Source: Streptomyces violaceoruber (GTDB lineage Bacteria; Actinomycetota; Actinomycetes; Streptomycetales; Streptomycetaceae). Taken from it: a DNA stretch of 64,000 nucleotides. Shown piece after piece: positions 28,588 to 37,461 of the stretch (position 1 is the first letter of the stretch; every line of letters begins with the position of its first letter). The notes beneath the pieces are model-generated. The model was not told where the DNA came from and made no database searches. It was given only the letters and a program-made list of their open reading frames with translations. The DNA lies in assembly GCA_000720805.1 (NCBI GenBank), contig JODI01000036.1, positions 34,558 through 98,557 of the forward strand. Direction: 5' to 3'. Position numbers and translations under genes: made by a program.

Positions 28588-29208
28588 CTACTTGATCAGG
28601 TAGATCGTGGCGAAGAGGCCGATCCAGACGACATCGACGAAGTGCCAGTAGTAGGACACGACGATCGCGGCGGTCGCCTGCTCGTGCGTGAACCTCTTCG
28701 CCGCGTAGGTGCGGCCGAGGACCAGCAGGAAGGCGATGAGGCCACCCGTCACGTGCAGGCCGTGGAAGCCGGTGGTCAGGTAGAACACCGAGCCGTACGG
28801 GTCGGAGGACAGGGAGAGCCCGTCCTTCTTCACCAACTCCGTGTACTCGAAGATCTGACCGCCGATGAAGATCGCACCCATGATGAAGGTGACGATGAAC
28901 CAGCCCCGCAGCCTCTTCACGTCACCGCGCTCGGCGGCGAACACACCGAGCTGGCAGGTGAGGGAGGAGAGCACCAGGATCGTGGTGTTCACCGACGAGA
29001 AGGGGACGTTGAGGGACTCCGCCATCTCCTTCCAGTGATCAGGACCCGTCACCGATCGCAGGGTGAAGTACATCGCGAAGAGGGCCGCGAAGAACATCAG
29101 CTCGGAACTCAGCCAGATGATGGTTCCGACGCTGGTGAGGTTCGGCCGGTTGACCGACGGGTGCGCGTGCCCGGTATCTACTGTCGTTGCTGTCGCCACG
29201 ACCGACAT
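28588..29208 (-). CDS. ctaE: Cytochrome c oxidase subunit III
   Basis: A 206-aa subunit of the aa3 oxidase with five transmembrane segments, including the [15 protein letters not shown] helix and the [11 protein letters not shown] helix typical of subunit III. It leads the ctaE-qcrC-qcrA-qcrB operon, so one oxidase subunit is transcribed with the bc1 genes, apart from ctaCDF. No Shine-Dalgarno sequence is evident, and a perfect palindrome overlaps the start codon. Confidence 0.95.
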   Translation of the reverse strand: MSVVATATTVDTGHAHPSVNRPNLTSVGTIIWLSSELMFFAALFAMYFTLRSVTGPDHWKEMAESLNVPFSSVNTTILVLSSLTCQLGVFAAERGDVKRLRGWFIVTFIMGAIFIGGQIFEYTELVKKDGLSLSSDPYGSVFYLTTGFHGLHVTGGLIAFLLVLGRTYAAKRFTHEQATAAIVVSYYWHFVDVVWIGLFATIYLIK

Positions 29209-29219
29209 TATGTCGGTCG
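29199..29219. promoter_or_regulatory. Perfect 21-bp palindrome over the ctaE start codon
   Basis: Arms cgaccgacat (29199-29208) and atgtcggtcg (29210-29219) are exact reverse complements around a single central base. The left arm contains the ctaE ATG on the minus strand. It looks like a dimeric repressor operator or a start-codon-masking hairpin. No regulator is known to me for it. Confidence 0.5.
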
Positions 29220-29312
29220 CTTATCCCGCCCTCACTCCCGGGGGTGCCGTTCGGAGTGTTCGCAGGTGGGGTACGGCCCGTATGGCCCATCGAAGGGGTG
29301 TTCCGACAGGTG

Positions 29313-29339
29313 TTGACGGGCAGTTCAAGGGAGTAGCAT
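29313..29339 (+). promoter_or_regulatory. Candidate promoter of the orphan receiver gene
   Basis: TTGACG (29313-29318) and TAGCAT (29334-29339) are separated by 15 nt, shorter than the ideal 17. A start near 29346 would give a leader of about 53 nt before the gene at 29399. Confidence 0.35.
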
Positions 29340-29398
29340 CCGCGGCATCGGGCACCGCCCGTCTCACGTCCGTACGACGCCGATGTCACGGAGGAAGC

Positions 29399-29800
29399 AT
29401 GCAGCCGACCGCCACGGTGCTGGTCTACAGCGACGACTCCAACACCCGCGAGCAGGTGCGGCTGGCCTCCGGCAGGCGGCCGGCTCCCGATGTGCCGCCG
29501 GTGGAGTTCGTGGAGTGCGCCACCCCCGCCGCCGTGATCAGTGAGCTGGACAAGGGCGGGATCGATGTCTGCGTCCTCGACGGCGAGGCCGTGCCCATGG
29601 GGGGCATGGGCCTCTGCCGGCAGATCAAGGACGAGATCTTCAACTGTCCGCCGGTGCTGGTGCTCATGGGCCGGCCGCAGGACGCGTGGCTGGCCACGTG
29701 GAGCCGGGCGGAGGCGGCGGTGACGCTGCCGGTGGATCCGGTGGAGTTCGCGGCGGCGCTGGCCGCGCTGCTGCGGGAGCGCAAGGCGTTGAACGCCTAG
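29399..29800 (+). CDS. Orphan receiver-domain protein without output domain
   Basis: A 133-aa protein with only a CheY-like receiver fold: an early YSDDSN acidic pair, a central DVCVLDGEAVPMGG strand with the likely phospho-acceptor Asp, and a final strand ending VTLPVDPVEF. The conserved Lys that normally precedes that proline is missing (Leu in its place), so phosphorylation chemistry is probably altered. The ATG has GGAGG about 4 nt upstream. It lies between the two respiratory operons and is convergent with an L,D-transpeptidase. No partner kinase is nearby. Confidence 0.82.
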   Translation: MQPTATVLVYSDDSNTREQVRLASGRRPAPDVPPVEFVECATPAAVISELDKGGIDVCVLDGEAVPMGGMGLCRQIKDEIFNCPPVLVLMGRPQDAWLATWSRAEAAVTLPVDPVEFAAALAALLRERKALNA

Positions 29801-29816
29801 GAGGAGCTCTAGAGCC

Positions 29817-31079
29817 CTAGACGCTCTGCGGCCGCAGCCGTGCCACTTCCTCCGGGCCCGGACCCTCCGGGCTGCCGGCCGCCAGGGCGCTGCCGCCGCG
29901 CCAGTTCTTCCAGGCGAGGTTCCAGTCGCCGAAGCCGTTGCCGAAGGTCTCCATGGTGTTGCCGTTGGAGTTGATGACCTGCACCACGTCGCCCTCGCGG
30001 ACGGTGTCGAAGAACCACGCGGCGTTGTCGGTGCTCATGCCGGTGCAGCCGTGGCTGACGTTGGCGTAACCCTGGGAGCCGACGGACCAGGGGGCGGCGT
30101 GGACGTACTCGCCGCTCCAGGTGACGCGTGTGGCGTAGTAGACCGGTAGGTCGTACGACTCCGAGGAGCCCTCGGCGATGCCGATGCTGGCACTGCGCAT
30201 CCGTACGAAGCGTTCCTTGCCCAGGACGACCTTGACGCCGTTGCGGGTGTCGAAGCCGGGCTTCCCGGTGGTGACCGGGATCTCCTTGATGACCTCGTTG
30301 TTCTTGTAGACCGTCATCTGGTGCGAGGAGGCGTCCGTCACCGCGATGACCCGGTCGCCCGTGGTCAGCTTGAGCGGCTTGGCCCGGCCGCCCCACAGCC
30401 GGTCGCTGATCTTGATGCCCTCCAGGTTGCTGCGGGCCTGGATGGTGGCGTGGGCGGGCCAGTACTCCTTGGGCCGGTAGTGGAGTTCCTTGTCGTTCAC
30501 CCAGTGCCAGGCGCCGTCCACGGCCGGCATGGAGGACACCCTCAGGGCCCGTTCGACGACGGCTCGCTGGGCCTTGTCCTTGACCGGTTTGGTCAGCTGC
30601 GCGGTGATGGGCTGGCCGACGCCGTACTCGCCCGACTTGGGCCCGAACTTCACGTCCAGGCGCTTCTGGGTGGTGGGCTTGCCGGTGTCGAAGGTGACGA
30701 CCTTGCGGCCGGGGGCGCCGTCCTCGTCCTCGGTGCTCACCCGGACCGTGTAGTGGGCGTTGGCGGCCAGCGGGGAGGTGCTGTGCCAGCGGGTGCCGTC
30801 GGCGGAGAGTTCGCCCGCCACATAGCGCCCGGTGCCATCTATGGCCGTCACGTCCGTGATGCGGCCGTCGTCGTCCTCGGCGGTGACTTCCAGGGGCTTG
30901 TCGGGGTCGGCCTTCTTGCCGTCGCCGACGGGGCCTTCGAAGGCGATCTGGTCCGCCGCGTCATACGGCTCGGCGGACAGCGGGTGGTCGTCGCTGCCGC
31001 AGGCGGTGACGCCCGCGGCAAGGGCGATCACCAGCAGCGTGCAGCCGGCGACGGTGCGGTTGCGGGGTGTGTGGCTCAT
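29817..31079 (-). CDS. Lipoprotein L,D-transpeptidase (YkuD with Ig-like domains)
   Basis: Forms 3-3 peptidoglycan cross-links outside the membrane. The 420-aa precursor has a lipobox (VTAC, Cys near residue 27), two Ig-like beta domains (about residues 50-240) as in mycobacterial Ldt proteins, and a C-terminal YkuD domain with the catalytic HAAPW and SHGCTGM segments. The ATG has no Shine-Dalgarno sequence and TAGCGT (31086-31091) ends 6 nt upstream, suggesting a leaderless mRNA. It sits between the respiratory operons but is functionally unrelated. Confidence 0.93.
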   Translation of the reverse strand: MSHTPRNRTVAGCTLLVIALAAGVTACGSDDHPLSAEPYDAADQIAFEGPVGDGKKADPDKPLEVTAEDDDGRITDVTAIDGTGRYVAGELSADGTRWHSTSPLAANAHYTVRVSTEDEDGAPGRKVVTFDTGKPTTQKRLDVKFGPKSGEYGVGQPITAQLTKPVKDKAQRAVVERALRVSSMPAVDGAWHWVNDKELHYRPKEYWPAHATIQARSNLEGIKISDRLWGGRAKPLKLTTGDRVIAVTDASSHQMTVYKNNEVIKEIPVTTGKPGFDTRNGVKVVLGKERFVRMRSASIGIAEGSSESYDLPVYYATRVTWSGEYVHAAPWSVGSQGYANVSHGCTGMSTDNAAWFFDTVREGDVVQVINSNGNTMETFGNGFGDWNLAWKNWRGGSALAAGSPEGPGPEEVARLRPQSV

Positions 31080-31159
31080 GAGCTCACGCTAGGAAGCCCC
31101 GTCAAGCATGGCGCGCTGGGCGACTCGAACGAGGGACACGATGTGCTGCAAAAGCACGA

Positions 31160-31189
31160 GCCCGGACGCTCCTGACGGAGTGTCCGGGC
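31160..31189 (-). terminator. Terminator after ctaF
   Basis: A 13-bp stem with one G-T wobble (31160-31172 with 31177-31189) and a tgac loop lies 21 bp past the ctaF stop. It closes the ctaCDF operon. Confidence 0.78.
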
Positions 31190-31210
31190 CCTTGGAGAGC
31201 TCGCCCTGTG

Positions 31211-31609
31211 CTACTGGGTGCGGTTCTCACCGCGGTAGTACTCGAAGACCCAGCCCCACAGGCCGACCATGATCAGCGGCGCCGAGAAGTACATCAGCCA
31301 CCAGCCGATCGCCACCGAGAAGAAGGCCAGCGCGCCGCCGATCGCCAGGAAGAACGGCTGCCAGCTGTGCGGGCTGAAGAACCCGACCTCACCGGCGTCG
31401 TCGGCGACGTCGGCCTCCTTGTCGTCCTGCGCGCCGGCGTCCACCCGCTTGGCCGTGAAGCCCAGGTAGAAGCCGATCATGACGGACAGACCGAAGGCCA
31501 GGAAGAGGGCCGTCGTGCCGGCCGGCTCCTTCGACCACACGCCATAGACGATCGCCATGGCGAGGATGAAGACGCTCAGCCAGATGAACATCCTGCCCTG
31601 GATCTTCAC
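31211..31609 (-). CDS. ctaF: Cytochrome c oxidase subunit IV (actinobacterial)
   Basis: A 132-aa membrane protein with four hydrophobic segments in two pairs, matching the small actinobacterial subunit IV encoded after ctaD. It stabilises the aa3 oxidase. Its ATG overlaps the ctaD stop by 4 bp. The middle loop is acidic ([10 protein letters not shown]). Confidence 0.93.
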   Translation of the reverse strand: MKIQGRMFIWLSVFILAMAIVYGVWSKEPAGTTALFLAFGLSVMIGFYLGFTAKRVDAGAQDDKEADVADDAGEVGFFSPHSWQPFFLAIGGALAFFSVAIGWWLMYFSAPLIMVGLWGWVFEYYRGENRTQ

Positions 31610-33348
31610 TTGCCGGCCTCCTTGTCGCCGTTGCCGGCCAGCGCCTTCTCACCGTGACCGGCGTTCTCGAGCTGGTCGAGAGCGGCGATCTCGGGGTGGT
31701 GCAGGTCGAACGCCGGGGATTCGCTGCGGATCCGCGGCAGGGTGAGGAAGTTGTGTCGCGGGGGCGGGCAGGAGGTCGCCCACTCGAGCGAGCGGCCGTA
31801 GCCCCACGGGTCGTCGACGCCGACCGGCTTGCCGTACTTGGCCGTCTTCCACACGTTGTAGAGGAACGGCAGGATCGACAGGCCGAGCAGGAACGAGCTG
31901 ATCGTCGAGATCGTGTTCAGGGCGGTGAAGCCGTCGGCCGCGAGGTAGTCCGCGTACCGGCGGGGCATGCCCTCGGCGCCCAGCCAGTGCTGGACCAGGA
32001 AGGTGCCGTGGAAGCCGATGAACAGCGTCCAGAAGGTGATCTTGCCGAGGCGCTCGTCGAGCATCTTGCCGGTCCACTTCGGCCACCAGAAGTGGAAGCC
32101 GGAGAACATCGCGAAGACGACGGTGCCGAACACCACGTAGTGGAAGTGCGCCACCACGAAGTACGAGTCCGAGACGTGGAAGTCCATCGGCGGCGAGGCC
32201 AGGATGACACCGGTCAGACCACCGAAGGTGAAGGTGATCAGGAAGCCGGTGGCCCACAGCATCGGGGTCTCGAAACTCAGGGACCCCTTCCACATCGTTC
32301 CGATCCAGTTGAAGAACTTCACACCGGTCGGCACGGCGATGAGGAACGTCATGAAGGAGAAGAACGGCAGGAGGACACCGCCGGTGACGTACATGTGGTG
32401 CGCCCACACCGTCACGGACAGACCCGCGATCGCGATGGTCGCCGCGATCAGGCCCATGTAACCGAACATCGGCTTGCGGGAGAACACCGGGATCACCTCG
32501 GAGATGATCCCGAAGAACGGCAAGGCGATGATGTACACCTCTGGATGGCCGAAGAACCAGAAGAGGTGTTGCCAGAGCAAGGCTCCGCCGTTGGCCGCGT
32601 CGAAGACGTGGGCGCCGAACTTGCGGTCCGCCTCCAGCGCGAACAGCGCGGCCGCCAGGACCGGGAAGGCCAGCAGGACCAGGACACCGGTCAGCAGCAC
32701 GTTCCACACGAAGATCGGCATGCGGAACATGGTCATGCCCGGGGCACGCATGCAGATGATGGTGGTGATGAAGTTGACCGAGCCGAGGATGGTGCCGAAG
32801 CCGGAGAAGGCCAGGCCCATGATCCACATGTCGGCGCCGATGCCCGGCGAGCGGACCGCGTCCGACAGCGGGCTGTAGGCGAACCAGCCGAAGTCGGCCG
32901 CGCCCTGCGGGGTGAGGAAGCCGCCCACCGCGATGAGCGAGCCGAACAGGTACAGCCAGTAGGCGAACATGTTCAGCCGGGGGAAGGCCACGTCCGGCGC
33001 GCCGATCTGCAGCGGCATGATCCAGTTCGCGAAGCCGGCGAACAGCGGCGTCGCGAACATCAGCAGCATGATCGTGCCGTGCATCGTGAACGCCTGGTTG
33101 AACTGCTCGTTCGACATGATCTGCAGACCCGGACGGGCCAGCTCGGCGCGCATGAGCAGCGCCATCACGCCGCCGATCATGAAGAACGCGAACGACGTAC
33201 CGAGGTACAGCGTCCCGATGGTCTTGTGGTCAGTGGTCGTCAGCCACTTGATGACCACGCTGCCGCGACTCTGGCGCCGGACCGGCAGCTCGTCCTCGTA
33301 GTGGGACCCTGCTGCGGCGGCACCCTGGGGTTCGTTGAGGATGCTCAC
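31606..33348 (-). CDS. ctaD: Cytochrome c oxidase subunit I
   Basis: Catalytic subunit of the aa3 oxidase, reducing oxygen at a haem a3-CuB centre. The 580-aa protein has twelve transmembrane segments. The haem a ligand His is in MHGTIMLLM. The CuB ligand and cross-linked Tyr are in FGHPEVYI, CuB His-His in WAHHMYVTG and haem ligands in HFHYVVFG. Its start overlaps the ctaC stop by 4 bp. All expected ligands are present. Confidence 0.97.
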   Translation of the reverse strand: MSILNEPQGAAAAGSHYEDELPVRRQSRGSVVIKWLTTTDHKTIGTLYLGTSFAFFMIGGVMALLMRAELARPGLQIMSNEQFNQAFTMHGTIMLLMFATPLFAGFANWIMPLQIGAPDVAFPRLNMFAYWLYLFGSLIAVGGFLTPQGAADFGWFAYSPLSDAVRSPGIGADMWIMGLAFSGFGTILGSVNFITTIICMRAPGMTMFRMPIFVWNVLLTGVLVLLAFPVLAAALFALEADRKFGAHVFDAANGGALLWQHLFWFFGHPEVYIIALPFFGIISEVIPVFSRKPMFGYMGLIAATIAIAGLSVTVWAHHMYVTGGVLLPFFSFMTFLIAVPTGVKFFNWIGTMWKGSLSFETPMLWATGFLITFTFGGLTGVILASPPMDFHVSDSYFVVAHFHYVVFGTVVFAMFSGFHFWWPKWTGKMLDERLGKITFWTLFIGFHGTFLVQHWLGAEGMPRRYADYLAADGFTALNTISTISSFLLGLSILPFLYNVWKTAKYGKPVGVDDPWGYGRSLEWATSCPPPRHNFLTLPRIRSESPAFDLHHPEIAALDQLENAGHGEKALAGNGDKEAGK

Positions 33349-34304
33349 AGGTTGTTCGTCTCCCGGTTCTTCTCATGGGCGGTCTGCTCGATGCCCGCGG
33401 GAACGTAACCGGTCTGCCCCTTCTTGGCGAGGTCCTTGAGGTGCTGCTCGTAGCGCTCGGGGGAGACGACCTTCACGTTGAACAGCATCCGGGAGTGGTC
33501 GACGCCGCAGAGCTCGGCGCACTTGCCCCGGAAGGTGCCCTCCCTGTTGGGGGTCACCTCGAAGGCGTTGGTGTGGCCCGGAATGACGTCCTGCTTCATC
33601 AGGAACGGCAGCACCCAGAACGAGTGGATGACGTCACGCGAGGTGAGGATGAAGCGGACCGTCTTGCCCTTGGGGAGCCAGAGGGTCGGACCGGGGTTGC
33701 CGTTCTGCGGGTTCCGCGTCTTGGGCGTACCGACGTCGTAGACTCCGCCGGCGTTCGCCGGGAAGGCCGTCGTGAACCTGTTCGGGATCGCGGCCAGGTT
33801 CTTGTCGGTCTTCGCGTCACCGGTGGAACCGGCCACGGGCTCGATGTAGTTGAACGCCCAGCTCCACTGGAAGCCGACGACGTTGATGGTGACGTCGGGC
33901 TCCTTCTTGAGGCTGAGGAGCTTCGACTCGTCACGGGCCGTGAAGTAGAACAGGACCGAGACGATGATGAGCGGGACCACCGTGTACAGCGCCTCGATGG
34001 GCATGTTGTACCGGGTCTGCGGAGGGACCTCGACCTTGGTGCGGCTGCGCCGGTGGAAGATCGCACTCCAGATGATCAGACCCCACACCAGCACGCCGAC
34101 GGCGAGCGCGGCAGCCCAGGATCCCTGCCACAGGGAGAGGATCCGCGGAGCCTCTTCCGTGGTCGGGGTGGGCATACCAAGGCGGGGGAAGTCCTCGTAT
34201 GTGCAACCGGTTGCGGTCGCCAGGACCAGGCCCGCGGTCAGTGCCTGCAGCAGCTTCCGCCGCATCGGGCGCCGCGGCGAGCGGTCGGAGCCGTTGGGAC
34301 TCAC
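33345..34304 (-). CDS. ctaC: Cytochrome c oxidase subunit II (lipoprotein)
   Basis: A 319-aa subunit carrying the CuA centre that accepts electrons for ctaD. It has an N-terminal lipoprotein signal (lipobox ATGC, mature chain beginning CTYEDF), two transmembrane helices and a cupredoxin domain with the CuA motif [13 protein letters not shown] chose the GTG at 34304, preceded by GGGAAGG, over the long upstream frame that runs through the intergenic repeat. First gene of ctaC-ctaD-ctaF. Confidence 0.95.
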   Translation of the reverse strand: MSPNGSDRSPRRPMRRKLLQALTAGLVLATATGCTYEDFPRLGMPTPTTEEAPRILSLWQGSWAAALAVGVLVWGLIIWSAIFHRRSRTKVEVPPQTRYNMPIEALYTVVPLIIVSVLFYFTARDESKLLSLKKEPDVTINVVGFQWSWAFNYIEPVAGSTGDAKTDKNLAAIPNRFTTAFPANAGGVYDVGTPKTRNPQNGNPGPTLWLPKGKTVRFILTSRDVIHSFWVLPFLMKQDVIPGHTNAFEVTPNREGTFRGKCAELCGVDHSRMLFNVKVVSPERYEQHLKDLAKKGQTGYVPAGIEQTAHEKNRETNNL

Positions 34305-34383
34305 GTAGCGCCTTCCCGAGAGTCTCGCCCGCGCGGTCGGCTGCGGCCTTCTCGCTGGTCGGTCGCCGCCCTGCGTCGGGCAG

Positions 34384-34412
34384 GGGTTTGGATGTTTATG
34401 CGGACCAAACCC
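34384..34412. promoter_or_regulatory. Inverted repeat in the ctaC / desulfurase divergent region
   Basis: Perfect 8-bp arms GGGTTTGG (34384-34391) and CCAAACCC (34405-34412) flank 13 relatively AT-rich bases, about 80 bp upstream of ctaC. Position and symmetry suggest an operator for ctaC or for the divergent gene; no known regulator motif is matched. Confidence 0.4.
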
Positions 34413-34477
34413 TAGCCGACGCTCTCCGAGGGGTCGCGAGGAGGGGTGCCTACTCACTCCGTGGGTTCGCTTGTTTG

Positions 34478-34535
34478 GCGGCTGCGACTTGCCCGTGGCT
34501 GGTCGCGCAGTTCCCCGCGCCCCTTGGGGCGCTTC
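34478..34535. repeat. Second copy of the Streptomyces intergenic repeat
   Basis: Contains gcggctgcgacttgcccgtg, ggctggtcgcgcagttcccc and a gcgcccc/ggggcgc hairpin (34517-34532). It matches the order of elements at 4615-4745. It sits between ctaC and the desulfurase-TusA gene. Confidence 0.55.
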
Positions 34536-34561
34536 CCTCACGGGCGGTTTAGCGTTGCCGC

Positions 34562-35938
34562 ATGGCCTACTTCGACGCCGCTTCCGCCGTTCCTCTCCAT
34601 CCCGTTGCCCGTCAGGCGCTGTTGGCCTCTCTGGATGAAGGGTGGGCCGATCCCTCCCGGCTCTACCGGGAAGGGCGGCGGGCCCGGATGCTGCTCGATG
34701 CGGCTCGGGAGGCCGCCGCGGAAGCCGTGGGGTGCCGGCCCGACGAGTTGGTCTTCACCTCGTCCGGGACCAGGGCCGTGCACACCGGGATCGAGGGGGC
34801 GTTGGCGGGCCGGAGGCGGGCCGGACGTCACCTGATCGTGTCATCGGTCGAACATTCCTCGGTCCTGCACATGGCCGACACGCACGAGGCCGGCGGCGGG
34901 ACGGTCACCCGGGTCGCGGTGGACCGGACGGGCGCGGCGGCCGTGGAGTCGTACGCCGGCGCCCTGCGCCCCGACACCGCCCTGGCCTGTCTCCAGTCGG
35001 CCAACCACGAGGTGGGGACCGAGCAGCCGGTCGCGGCCGTCGCCGAGGTGTGCCGGGAGGCCGGGGTGCCGTTGCTGGTGGACGCGGCGCAGTCGCTGGG
35101 GTGGGGGCGGGTGGAGGGCGACTGGTCGTTGCTGGCCGCCAGTGCCCACAAGTGGGGCGGGCCCTCGGGGGTCGGGCTGCTCGTCGTACGCAAAGGGGTG
35201 CGGTTCGCTCCGCAAGGGGCGGTGGACGAGCGGGAGTCGGGGCGGGCGGCCGGGTTCGAGAACATTCCGGCGATCGTGGCGGCGGCGGCCTCGCTGCGGG
35301 CCGTGCGGGCCGAGGCGGCGCAGGAGTCCGTACGACTGCGGGAGCTGACGGCGCGGATCCGGGCGCGGGTGCCCGAGGCGGTGCCGGATGTGGAGGTGGT
35401 CGGCGATCCGGAGCGGCGGCTGCCGGGGATCGTCACCTTCTCCTGTCTCTATGTCGACGGGGAGACACTGCTGCACGAGCTGGACCGCGCCGGTTTCTCC
35501 GTCTCGTCCGGGTCGTCCTGCACGAGCAGCACACTGACGCCCAGCCATGTGCTGAAGGCGATGGGGGCGCTGAGTGAGGGAAACGTGCGGGTGTCGTTGC
35601 CGCCGGGGACGGCCGGTCAGGACGTCGAGCGGTTCCTGGAGGTGCTGCCCGGAGCGGTGGCCGGGGTGCGGGAGAAGCTGGGGGCACCGGTCGCCGAGAC
35701 CGTCGTACGCGAGGACGTCCTGGTCGTGGACTCGCTCGGCAAGCGGTGCCCGATCCCGGTGATCGAGCTGGCGAAGGTCATCGGGGACGTGCCGGTGGGC
35801 GGCACGGTCCGGGTGCTCTCCGACGACGAGGCGGCCCGGCTGGACATCCCGGCGTGGTGCGAGATGCGGGGCCAGGAGTACGTGGGTGAGGAGCCGGCGG
35901 AACGGGGCTCGGCCTACGTGGTCCGCCGGCTCTCCTGA
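34562..35938 (+). CDS. Cysteine desulfurase fused to TusA-type sulfurtransferase
   Basis: A 458-aa two-domain protein. Residues 1-375 are a NifS/IscS-type class V PLP enzyme: PLP Lys in ASAHKWGGPSG and the persulfide-bearing Cys in SGSSCTSS. Residues about 385-458 are a TusA domain with the CPIPVIELAK motif. The first domain should pass sulfane sulfur directly to the TusA Cys, for tRNA thiolation, molybdopterin or other sulfur uses. No Shine-Dalgarno sequence; TAGCGT (34550-34555) ends 6 nt before the ATG, suggesting a leaderless mRNA. It is divergent from ctaC and nearly abuts the adenosine kinase gene. Confidence 0.9.
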   Translation: MAYFDAASAVPLHPVARQALLASLDEGWADPSRLYREGRRARMLLDAAREAAAEAVGCRPDELVFTSSGTRAVHTGIEGALAGRRRAGRHLIVSSVEHSSVLHMADTHEAGGGTVTRVAVDRTGAAAVESYAGALRPDTALACLQSANHEVGTEQPVAAVAEVCREAGVPLLVDAAQSLGWGRVEGDWSLLAASAHKWGGPSGVGLLVVRKGVRFAPQGAVDERESGRAAGFENIPAIVAAAASLRAVRAEAAQESVRLRELTARIRARVPEAVPDVEVVGDPERRLPGIVTFSCLYVDGETLLHELDRAGFSVSSGSSCTSSTLTPSHVLKAMGALSEGNVRVSLPPGTAGQDVERFLEVLPGAVAGVREKLGAPVAETVVREDVLVVDSLGKRCPIPVIELAKVIGDVPVGGTVRVLSDDEAARLDIPAWCEMRGQEYVGEEPAERGSAYVVRRLS

Positions 35939-35939
35939 C

Positions 35940-36914
35940 TCAGCGCAGGTGCGCCTGGACCTCGACGGCGGCGTCGTCGCCGTACGCCTTGGTGAAGCGC
36001 TCCATGAAGTGGGCGCGGTGCAGCTGGTACTCCTGGGTGCCGACCGTCTCGATGACGAGGGTGGCGAGCATGCAGCCGACCTGGGCGGCGCGCTCCAGGG
36101 AGACGCCCCAGGCGAGGCCGGAGAGGAAACCGGCGCGGAAGGCGTCGCCGACGCCGGTGGGGTCGGCCTTGCGCTCCTCGTCCGGGGTGCCGACCTCGAT
36201 CGGCTCGTCACCGGCGCGCTCGATGCGTACGCCCCGTGCGCCGAGGGTGGTGACGCGGTGGCCGACGCGGTCGAGGATCTCGGCGTCGGTCCAGCCCGTC
36301 TTGGACTCGATGAGGCCCTTCTCGTACTCGTTCGAGAACAGGTACGTGGCCCCGTCCAGCAGTATCCGGATCTCGTCGCCGTTCATGCGGGCGATCTGCT
36401 GGGAGAAGTCGGCGGCGAACGGGATGGACCGGGAGCGGCACTCCTCGGTGTGGCGGAGCATCGCCTCGGGGTCGTCGGCGCCGATCGAGACCAGGTCGAG
36501 GCCGCCGACGCGGTCGGCGACGGTCTTCAGCTCGATCTGCCGGGCCTCGCTCATCGCGCCGGTGTAGAAGGAGCCGATCTGGTTGTGGTCGGAGTCGGTG
36601 GTGCACACGAAGCGGGCGGTGTGCAGGGTCTCGGAGATGCGCACCGAGTCGGTGTCGACGCCGTGCCGGTCCAGCCAGTCCCGGTAGCCGTCGAAGTCGA
36701 AGCCGGCGGCGCCGACCAGGATCGGCCTGGTGCCGAGCTGGCCCATGCCGAAGGCGATGTTCGCGCCCACGCCGCCCCGGCGTACGTCGAGGTTGTCGAC
36801 CAGGAACGAGAGCGAGACCGTGTGCAGTTGGTCCGCGACGAGCTGGTCGGCGAAGCGGCCGGGGAAGGTCATGAGGTGGTCGGTGGCGATGGAGCCGGTG
36901 ACTGCGATGCGCAC
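35940..36914 (-). CDS. adoK: PfkB-family adenosine kinase
   Basis: Phosphorylates adenosine to AMP (purine salvage). The 324-aa protein matches the M. tuberculosis AdoK in length and signature segments: TGSIATDHLMTFPGRF, SLSFLVDNL, GAMSEARQIELK, AADFSQQIARM and the PfkB signature DPTGVGDAFRAGF with the catalytic Asp. I chose the GTG at 36914, preceded by AGGAGA 9 nt upstream, rather than the longer frame. It is convergent with the desulfurase-TusA gene, 1 bp apart. Confidence 0.88.
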   Translation of the reverse strand: MRIAVTGSIATDHLMTFPGRFADQLVADQLHTVSLSFLVDNLDVRRGGVGANIAFGMGQLGTRPILVGAAGFDFDGYRDWLDRHGVDTDSVRISETLHTARFVCTTDSDHNQIGSFYTGAMSEARQIELKTVADRVGGLDLVSIGADDPEAMLRHTEECRSRSIPFAADFSQQIARMNGDEIRILLDGATYLFSNEYEKGLIESKTGWTDAEILDRVGHRVTTLGARGVRIERAGDEPIEVGTPDEERKADPTGVGDAFRAGFLSGLAWGVSLERAAQVGCMLATLVIETVGTQEYQLHRAHFMERFTKAYGDDAAVEVQAHLR

Positions 36915-37072
36915 GGCGGTGACTCTCCTGTGGGGAGACGGGAGGGCGGGCTGACGGTTCACGCTATCGGGTCGGCGTGGGGCACTGCGAGGATGCGGGT
37001 GGCGTTGAAGTGGGGAAAACTACCTGATAGTAGATCTTTCTTCACCGACTCGATCGAGCCTACGGTGCCGCT

Positions 37073-37291
37073 ATGACGAACTTCGATCTTTACGCCCCCG
37101 CTCCGGCCGCCCGGGAAGGCGAACTGGAGGGCGACCTGGCGTCGCTGCGCGGCGACTGCGCCCGGATGGCCCCCCACTGGCCTCCCGCCCGGATCGTCTC
37201 CCGCCCGGTCTCCCCGTCCCTCATCCACGGCGTGTCCGTACCCCCGGCGTCCGCCCGGCTGCTGGACGCGATGTCGGAGTACGGCGACTGA
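37073..37291 (+). CDS. Small hypothetical protein
   Basis: A 72-aa reading frame with strong G/C bias at third codon positions, typical of real genes here. It has no recognisable domain, signal peptide or membrane segment; the sequence is Ala/Pro-rich with charged residues. No Shine-Dalgarno sequence; TACGGT (37061-37066) ends 6 nt before the ATG, suggesting a leaderless mRNA. It is divergent from the adenosine kinase gene. The function is unknown. Confidence 0.65.
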   Translation: MTNFDLYAPAPAAREGELEGDLASLRGDCARMAPHWPPARIVSRPVSPSLIHGVSVPPASARLLDAMSEYGD

Positions 37292-37461
37292 GACGACGGA
37301 CCAGGGCGACCGAGGCGGCGCTTTCGGGGAACCGTGCGCTCCCCCGCTGCGTCCCATCGCTGTCCCCCGTCAAGGGGATGCGGGATACGACCCGGTAGCC
37401 GGCCTTTTGACAGGGTCGGGTCAGGGTCTTGGGACAGGCGCGCAGCCGAAGGAGCGATGCG

